NCBI GenBank assembly: GCA_949295115.1
Contig: CASFJU010000001.1
Location: forward strand, 62,001-126,000
Source: an uncultured Phascolarctobacterium sp.
GTDB taxonomy: Bacteria > Bacillota > Negativicutes > Acidaminococcales > Acidaminococcaceae
Reading direction: 5' to 3'
DNA length: 64,000 nucleotides
Positions 59,766 through 64,000 of the stretch are shown piece by piece. Both the position numbers and the translations under genes were made by a program. A model generated the notes under the pieces. It was not told the origin of the DNA, did no database searches, and saw only the letters and a program-made list of their open reading frames with translations. How positions within the stretch are numbered: the first letter of the stretch is position 1; each line of letters opens with the position of its first letter.

Positions 59766-60808
59766 AGAAGGAAATTTTCGGGCTGACGCCGGAAGCCTTG
59801 CAGCAGGAGTTTGTCGCTGTTGGTTTAAAAAAGTTCCGTGCGGCGCAGGTTTACCAGTGGCTGTATAAAAAATCGGTGTTTAAATTTGCCGATATGCACA
59901 ACATCTCCAAAGCCGATATCGCCGTGCTGGAGGAAAACTTTACCGTGCTGCCCGCGCAGATTAAAATTTTAACGCGCTGGCAGTCCAGCGATAACCTGAC
60001 GGAAAAACTGCTGCTGGAACTGGCGGATGGTAATTCCGTGGAAACGGTTTTAATGCACCATGATTATGGTTACAGCGTCTGCGTATCCAGCCAGGTTGGC
60101 TGTGCCATGGGCTGTGCGTTCTGCGCCAGCGGTTTGAACGGCTGCGTGCGTAACCTGACGGCTGCCGAAATTATTATGCAGGTGTATCTGTTTAACGCGA
60201 TGATTGCACCGCAGCAGGTAAGCCGCGTGGTGGTAATGGGCAGCGGTGAGCCGATGCTGAACTACGACGAGGTGCTGGGCGCGTTGAAGTTCCTGCACCG
60301 CGAGGATACGCTGTTTATGAGCTACCGCAACATGACGGTATCCACCTGCGGCGTTATACCGGGCATTGAACGCCTGACGCAGGAGGCAGTGCCGATTAAC
60401 CTTGCCATCTCGCTGCACGCGGTTAAAAACGATGTGCGCACGGAGCTGATGCCGGTCAACAAAGGCTATCCGTTCCCGGATGTTATCGCCGCGGCGGAAA
60501 AATACGCGCAGGCGGGCGGCAGGCAGGTAACTTACGAATATATTTTGATTAAAGATAAAAACGATACGCCGGAGGACGCGCAGCTTTTAAGTAATTACTT
60601 AAAATTTAAGCACGCTTCGGTGAACTTAATACCAGCCAATCCGGTGCCGGAAAAAGGCTTTGAACGCCCTTCCGCCAAACGAATTGAAGGATTTTTAAGG
60701 ACTTTGCAGAAAAATAAAATTAACGCAACCATCCGCAAGGAGATGGGCAAAGATATCAATGCGGCCTGCGGGCAGCTGCGGGCCAAGTTTAACAGGCGTG
60801 ACGTGTAG
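59762..60808 (+). CDS. rlmN: Dual-specificity 23S rRNA / tRNA adenine-C2 methyltransferase RlmN
   Basis: Radical SAM methyltransferase acting on A2503 of 23S rRNA and A37 of tRNAs. 348 residues with the cluster motif CAMGCAFCASG, the GEPMLNYDEV loop, and a conserved Cys in the C-terminal INAACGQLR region that forms the methylene-cysteine. The final segment overlaps candidate upstream starts of the phosphatase gene. The ATG overlaps the rsmB stop (ATGA). Confidence 0.95.
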   Translation: MKKEIFGLTPEALQQEFVAVGLKKFRAAQVYQWLYKKSVFKFADMHNISKADIAVLEENFTVLPAQIKILTRWQSSDNLTEKLLLELADGNSVETVLMHHDYGYSVCVSSQVGCAMGCAFCASGLNGCVRNLTAAEIIMQVYLFNAMIAPQQVSRVVVMGSGEPMLNYDEVLGALKFLHREDTLFMSYRNMTVSTCGVIPGIERLTQEAVPINLAISLHAVKNDVRTELMPVNKGYPFPDVIAAAEKYAQAGGRQVTYEYILIKDKNDTPEDAQLLSNYLKFKHASVNLIPANPVPEKGFERPSAKRIEGFLRTLQKNKINATIRKEMGKDINAACGQLRAKFNRRDV

Positions 60809-60818
60809 GGGGCGCTGT

Positions 60819-61547
60819 ATGAAAGCGGTTAGCAAAACAAATACCGGGTTGGTGCGTCAGGGCAACGAGGATGCCGTACTGACGGACGCGCCCGATTTAT
60901 ATGCCATTGCCGACGGCATGGGCGGCTATGTCGGCGGCGAAATCGCCAGTGCGGAAACCATTAAGGTTTTACAGGAAGAAAAGAAAAATTTTGCCGGGCT
61001 GACCGGCGATGCGCTGTGCGAAGCGCTGAAAGACGCAGCTATTAAAGCCAACGGATATCTGCGGCAGCTGGTTTGCAAAATGCCGGATTACGAAGGCATG
61101 GGCACAACGCTGGTGGCGGTTTATCTGGCAGATGACGGCAAGGCTTATGCCTTAAACATCGGCGACAGCCGCTTATATTTGTGGCGCGGCGGCGCGCTTA
61201 CGCAGATAACCGAAGACCATTCCTACGTGGCGCAGCTTTTAAGCAACGGCGATATAACTTCGGAAGAAGCGCGCAGGCACCCGCAGCGCAACGTAATTTT
61301 AAGGGCGGTAGGCGCGGACGCGGACTTGAAAGCCGACGTGTTCAGCTTTGACGTGCAGGCAGGAGACAGGCTGCTTTTGTGCAGCGACGGGCTGAGCGAC
61401 ATGGCGACTGACGAAGAAATTGCCGCCGTGCTTGCGGAAAAAAACACGGAAAAAGCGGCGGATGCTTTGATAGAACTGGCGCTCAATAACGGCGGGCGCG
61501 ATAATGTTTCGGTAATTTTACTTGACTTTGAGGCGGAGGAAAGATAA
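60819..61547 (+). CDS. PP2C-family serine/threonine phosphatase (Stp/PrpC)
   Basis: 242-residue metal-dependent phosphatase that reverses phosphorylation by the kinase encoded next. Motifs in order: VRQGNEDAVL, ADGMGGYVGGEIAS (metal-binding Asp-Gly), GMGTTLVAVYL, NIGDSRLYLWR, LLCSDGLSDM and GGRDNVSVILL. The ATG at 60819 follows GGGGGC; a longer frame from 60759 would begin within rlmN. It directly precedes the kinase (adjacent stop and start). Confidence 0.94.
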   Translation: MKAVSKTNTGLVRQGNEDAVLTDAPDLYAIADGMGGYVGGEIASAETIKVLQEEKKNFAGLTGDALCEALKDAAIKANGYLRQLVCKMPDYEGMGTTLVAVYLADDGKAYALNIGDSRLYLWRGGALTQITEDHSYVAQLLSNGDITSEEARRHPQRNVILRAVGADADLKADVFSFDVQAGDRLLLCSDGLSDMATDEEIAAVLAEKNTEKAADALIELALNNGGRDNVSVILLDFEAEER

Positions 61548-63455
61548 ATGGAGAACGGTACAATTTTAAAAGAACGTTATAAAATCCTGCGCCATATCGG
61601 GTCGGGCGGAATGGCCGAGGTGTATTTGGCGGAAGATTTGCTTTTAAGCAGGCAGGTTGCCATTAAGGTTCTGCGCGCGCAGTTTAACGACGACAAAACG
61701 CTGCTGAACCAGTTTAAGCACGAGGCGCAGTCGGCGGCAAGGCTTTCCAGCCCTTCCATCATCAACATTTTTGACGTTTGTGAGGAAAACGGCAAATCTT
61801 TCATCGTTATGGAATATGTGGAAGGCAAAACGCTGAAGAACCTGCTGGAAGAAAAAGGCCGCCTTACGCCGTATCAGGCAGTAAAAATCGCCTGCGAGAT
61901 TGCGGCGGGCTTGAGCCACGCGCACAGGCGCAGCATTATCCACTGCGATATCAAACCGCACAACATTTTGATAACCGAAAACATGATGCCGAAGATTGCC
62001 GATTTCGGCATTGCCAGAATGATCAGCAGTATGACAATGGTGTACACCAATTCCGTCATCGGCTCTGTGCATTACCTTTCGCCGGAACAGGCGGGCGGCA
62101 AGCCGATAACGGCGCAGAGCGACATTTATTCGCTGGGCATTGTGCTGTTTGAAATGTTGACGGGGCATGTGCCCTTTGACGGTAATACGGCTGTTGCCGT
62201 GGCGATGATGCACGTTGAAAAAACGCCGCCGCCGCTGAGCAGCTTTGTGGAAGGGTTGCCTGATTGTTTGCAGCGCGTAATTGACAAGGCGCTGGCCAAG
62301 GATTTGACGAAGCGTTACGCAACGGCCTGCGAAATGTGGCAGGATTTGAACAACATCAAAAATAAAATGGAAAAAGACGGCGAGGAAGACGCTTATCCCG
62401 TTGCTGCGGCAGCGGATGAAATAATCGCCGACGAATATAACGAGCCGGAAGCTCCGGAAGAAACGATTGTGATGACAGTGCCGGCAGCGGCGCAAACACC
62501 GGCAAAAGTGCAGCAAAGCTGGCTGGAACGCTTAAAAAACACGCAGCTTACGCGCCATCAGCAGCTGATGCTGGCAGGCGTTGTAGTGGTGTTGTCGGCG
62601 GTGTTCCTGCTTATCGGCAACGTGTTCAGCCGCGATACCATTAAAGTGCCTGACGTAATGGGCAAAAGCGTGGTAGAGGCGAAGGAAATCTTGGAAAACG
62701 CAGGCTTTACCATTACCTTAAAAGAAGCCTATGACGATAAAGTAACGCCCGGCCTTGTGTTAAAGCAGGACCCGGCGGGCGATGAAATGCGCAAGGAAGG
62801 CAGCGCGGTTTACATTACGGTAAGCAAGGGCATTGAAATTGTTGAAGTGCCTAACGTAACCGGCAAAACGCTGGCTGATGCGCGCAAAATGATTGAACGC
62901 AAGGAACTTGTGCTTGGCAAGGTTGAAACCGTGTTCCGCGACGATAGCGACGGGCTTGTTATCGAACAGGAACCGGCAGCCAACGAAAAACTTGAACACG
63001 GCACTAAAGTGAATCTTGTAATTGCCGAAAAACCGAAAGAAGTAGCCATTCCCTCCGTTATGGGCAAAACCTCCGGCGAAGCTATTTCCGCGCTGGAAGG
63101 CATGGGCTTTAAAAATATCACGGCGCAGACCGTGGGCAGCAAAAAAGTTGCCGGCACCGTGCTTGGCATTGAACCTCAGGAAGGCAGCAAAGTGCTGAAC
63201 AGCACTGCCATTGTGCTGAAAGTTTCTGACGGCGTAGGTACGGCAAAGCAGAACAAATATGCTGAATTTGTTGTGCCGGAAGGCAATAAAAAACAAAAAG
63301 TGCGCATCGTTGTAACTGACGACGACGGCGAAAAAGAAGTTTACGAAGGTACCAAACGTGCGGGCGTGCGCATCCGCCAGAAGGTGGAAGTAAGCGGCCC
63401 TGCGGTTGCCAGATTCTATTGCGACAATAAACTGATTGAGGAGAAACAGCTGTGA
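61548..63455 (+). CDS. PASTA-domain Ser/Thr protein kinase (PrkC/Stk1/PknB type)
   Basis: Membrane kinase sensing muropeptides or cell-wall state. 635 residues: kinase domain (about 8-270) with GSGGMAEVYLAED, VAIKVL, HCDIKPHNILI, DFGIAR and SPEQAGG; an acidic linker; one membrane helix (MLAGVVVVLSAVFLLIGNVF, about 344-363); then three extracytoplasmic PASTA repeats (IKVPDVMGKS, VEVPNVTGKT, VAIPSVMGKT) and a C-terminal beta extension. The catalytic loop reads HCD instead of HRD, which makes it a non-RD kinase. Likely substrates include IreB (7844). The rsgA start overlaps its stop codon. Confidence 0.94.
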   Translation: MENGTILKERYKILRHIGSGGMAEVYLAEDLLLSRQVAIKVLRAQFNDDKTLLNQFKHEAQSAARLSSPSIINIFDVCEENGKSFIVMEYVEGKTLKNLLEEKGRLTPYQAVKIACEIAAGLSHAHRRSIIHCDIKPHNILITENMMPKIADFGIARMISSMTMVYTNSVIGSVHYLSPEQAGGKPITAQSDIYSLGIVLFEMLTGHVPFDGNTAVAVAMMHVEKTPPPLSSFVEGLPDCLQRVIDKALAKDLTKRYATACEMWQDLNNIKNKMEKDGEEDAYPVAAAADEIIADEYNEPEAPEETIVMTVPAAAQTPAKVQQSWLERLKNTQLTRHQQLMLAGVVVVLSAVFLLIGNVFSRDTIKVPDVMGKSVVEAKEILENAGFTITLKEAYDDKVTPGLVLKQDPAGDEMRKEGSAVYITVSKGIEIVEVPNVTGKTLADARKMIERKELVLGKVETVFRDDSDGLVIEQEPAANEKLEHGTKVNLVIAEKPKEVAIPSVMGKTSGEAISALEGMGFKNITAQTVGSKKVAGTVLGIEPQEGSKVLNSTAIVLKVSDGVGTAKQNKYAEFVVPEGNKKQKVRIVVTDDDGEKEVYEGTKRAGVRIRQKVEVSGPAVARFYCDNKLIEEKQL

Positions 63456-64000
63456 CGAGCGGCCGCATTATAAAAAATTTTAACGGCTATTATTATGTAG
63501 AAACCGATAACGGCATTGTAACCTGCAAAATCAAAGGCAAAATGAAGCAGGAGCGTTTTTCTGCCGTTACCGGCGATATGGTGGAGTTTCAGAAAAATCC
63601 CGACGGTGAAAGCATGATAACCAAAGTGCTGCCGCGACGCAATTTTATGGAGCGCCCCGCGATGGCTAACCTTGACTGCGTGGTTATTGCCTTTGCCTGC
63701 TGCGACCCGGATTTCAGCTATCTGCTGGCCGATAAAATGCTTGCTTTTGCCGAGCGCGCCGGTATTGAAGCGGTGCTGTGCCTGAACAAGACAGACCTTG
63801 TCAGCGAGGACGAGCTGAATAAAATAGCGGACGTTTACAAGCTGGCGGGGTACAGGGTATTTGCCGTTTCTACCTTTAACAATACCGGGCTTGATGAGCT
63901 GAAGGCGTATTTAAACGGAAAAATCAGCGCCTTTGCAGGCCCGTCCGGCGTGGGCAAATCGTCCATGCTTAACGCATTGCAGCCGGGTATTGCCCTGCAA
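63452..64000 (+). CDS. rsgA: Ribosome small-subunit GTPase RsgA, 3' partial
   Basis: A frame of 183 codons open to the right edge. It starts at GTG 63452 (overlapping the kinase stop, GAGGAG 9 nt upstream). Residues 1-65 form the OB domain (GRIIKNFNGYYYVETDNG), then FMERPAMANLDCVVIAFA, the circularly permuted G4 motif CLNKTDLV and the P-loop AGPSGVGKSSMLN; this permuted order identifies RsgA (YloQ). The rest, with the zinc motif, is outside the window. Confidence 0.93.
   Translation, partial: MTSGRIIKNFNGYYYVETDNGIVTCKIKGKMKQERFSAVTGDMVEFQKNPDGESMITKVLPRRNFMERPAMANLDCVVIAFACCDPDFSYLLADKMLAFAERAGIEAVLCLNKTDLVSEDELNKIADVYKLAGYRVFAVSTFNNTGLDELKAYLNGKISAFAGPSGVGKSSMLNALQPGIALQ

Overview
The window looks like a chromosomal segment of a diderm Firmicute (Negativicutes; Acidaminococcaceae or Phascolarctobacterium-like is my best guess, inferred from content only). 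Firmicute-type genes with strong AGGAGG ribosome sites (ireB, DUF1292, remA, rqcH, PASTA kinase, S-box before metK) sit beside outer-membrane functions: an SLH-domain porin, an AsmA-like protein, a secretin and an autotransporter with a C-terminal beta-barrel. Most of the DNA is a dense, co-directional (+) housekeeping chromosome of roughly 50% GC, with clear sigma70-type promoters and hairpin terminators.

Layout. 1-2.4 kb: end of a TAXI/TRAP transporter operon (DUF1850 protein, fused permease). 2.5-7.7 kb: ppsA and alaS, each with a palindrome overlapping its promoter. 7.8-13.2 kb: ireB-ruvX-AsmA-like-DUF1292-mltG-U32-DUF4911, a Bacillus yrzL-yrrK-yrzB-yrrL-yrrO-like order. 13.3-16.7 kb: a subtilisin autotransporter with an AT-rich passenger segment. 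16.8-25.3 kb: pepP-like, efp, DUF512 radical SAM, cobO, der, plsY, pheB-like, hom, thrB. 25.3-31.1 kb: tRNA-Pro, a zinc-ribbon unknown, prfC, a TagA-type glycosyltransferase, psd, pssA, GT2.

31.1-38.5 kb is the most interesting region. Two cobalamin riboswitches, each with its own terminator, precede an SLH porin and a five-gene Nik/Opp-type ABC importer. The two leaders also share a 26-bp palindromic element (22/26 identical) lying at exactly the same distance (80 bp) upstream of each -10 box. I read this as a B12-controlled two-membrane import route for cobalt, nickel or a corrinoid. Immediately after it comes a His-rich metal-exporting P-type ATPase with duplicated ArsR/SmtB-like operators.

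41.5-47.3 kb: a 3-methyladenine glycosylase (-), a tRNA Asp-Gly-Trp cluster, a decayed IS200 element, and a reduced type IV pilus/secretion locus (PilP-like and secretin on -, a shortened PilB/GspE ATPase and PilT on +). 47.3-64 kb: rqcH (-), then yicC-remA-gmk-rpoZ-coaBC, a SAM riboswitch and metK, priA, def-fmt-DUF116-rsmB-rlmN-PP2C phosphatase-PASTA kinase and a partial rsgA cut by the window edge.

Functions are assigned from motifs and gene order read by eye. No database search was run.
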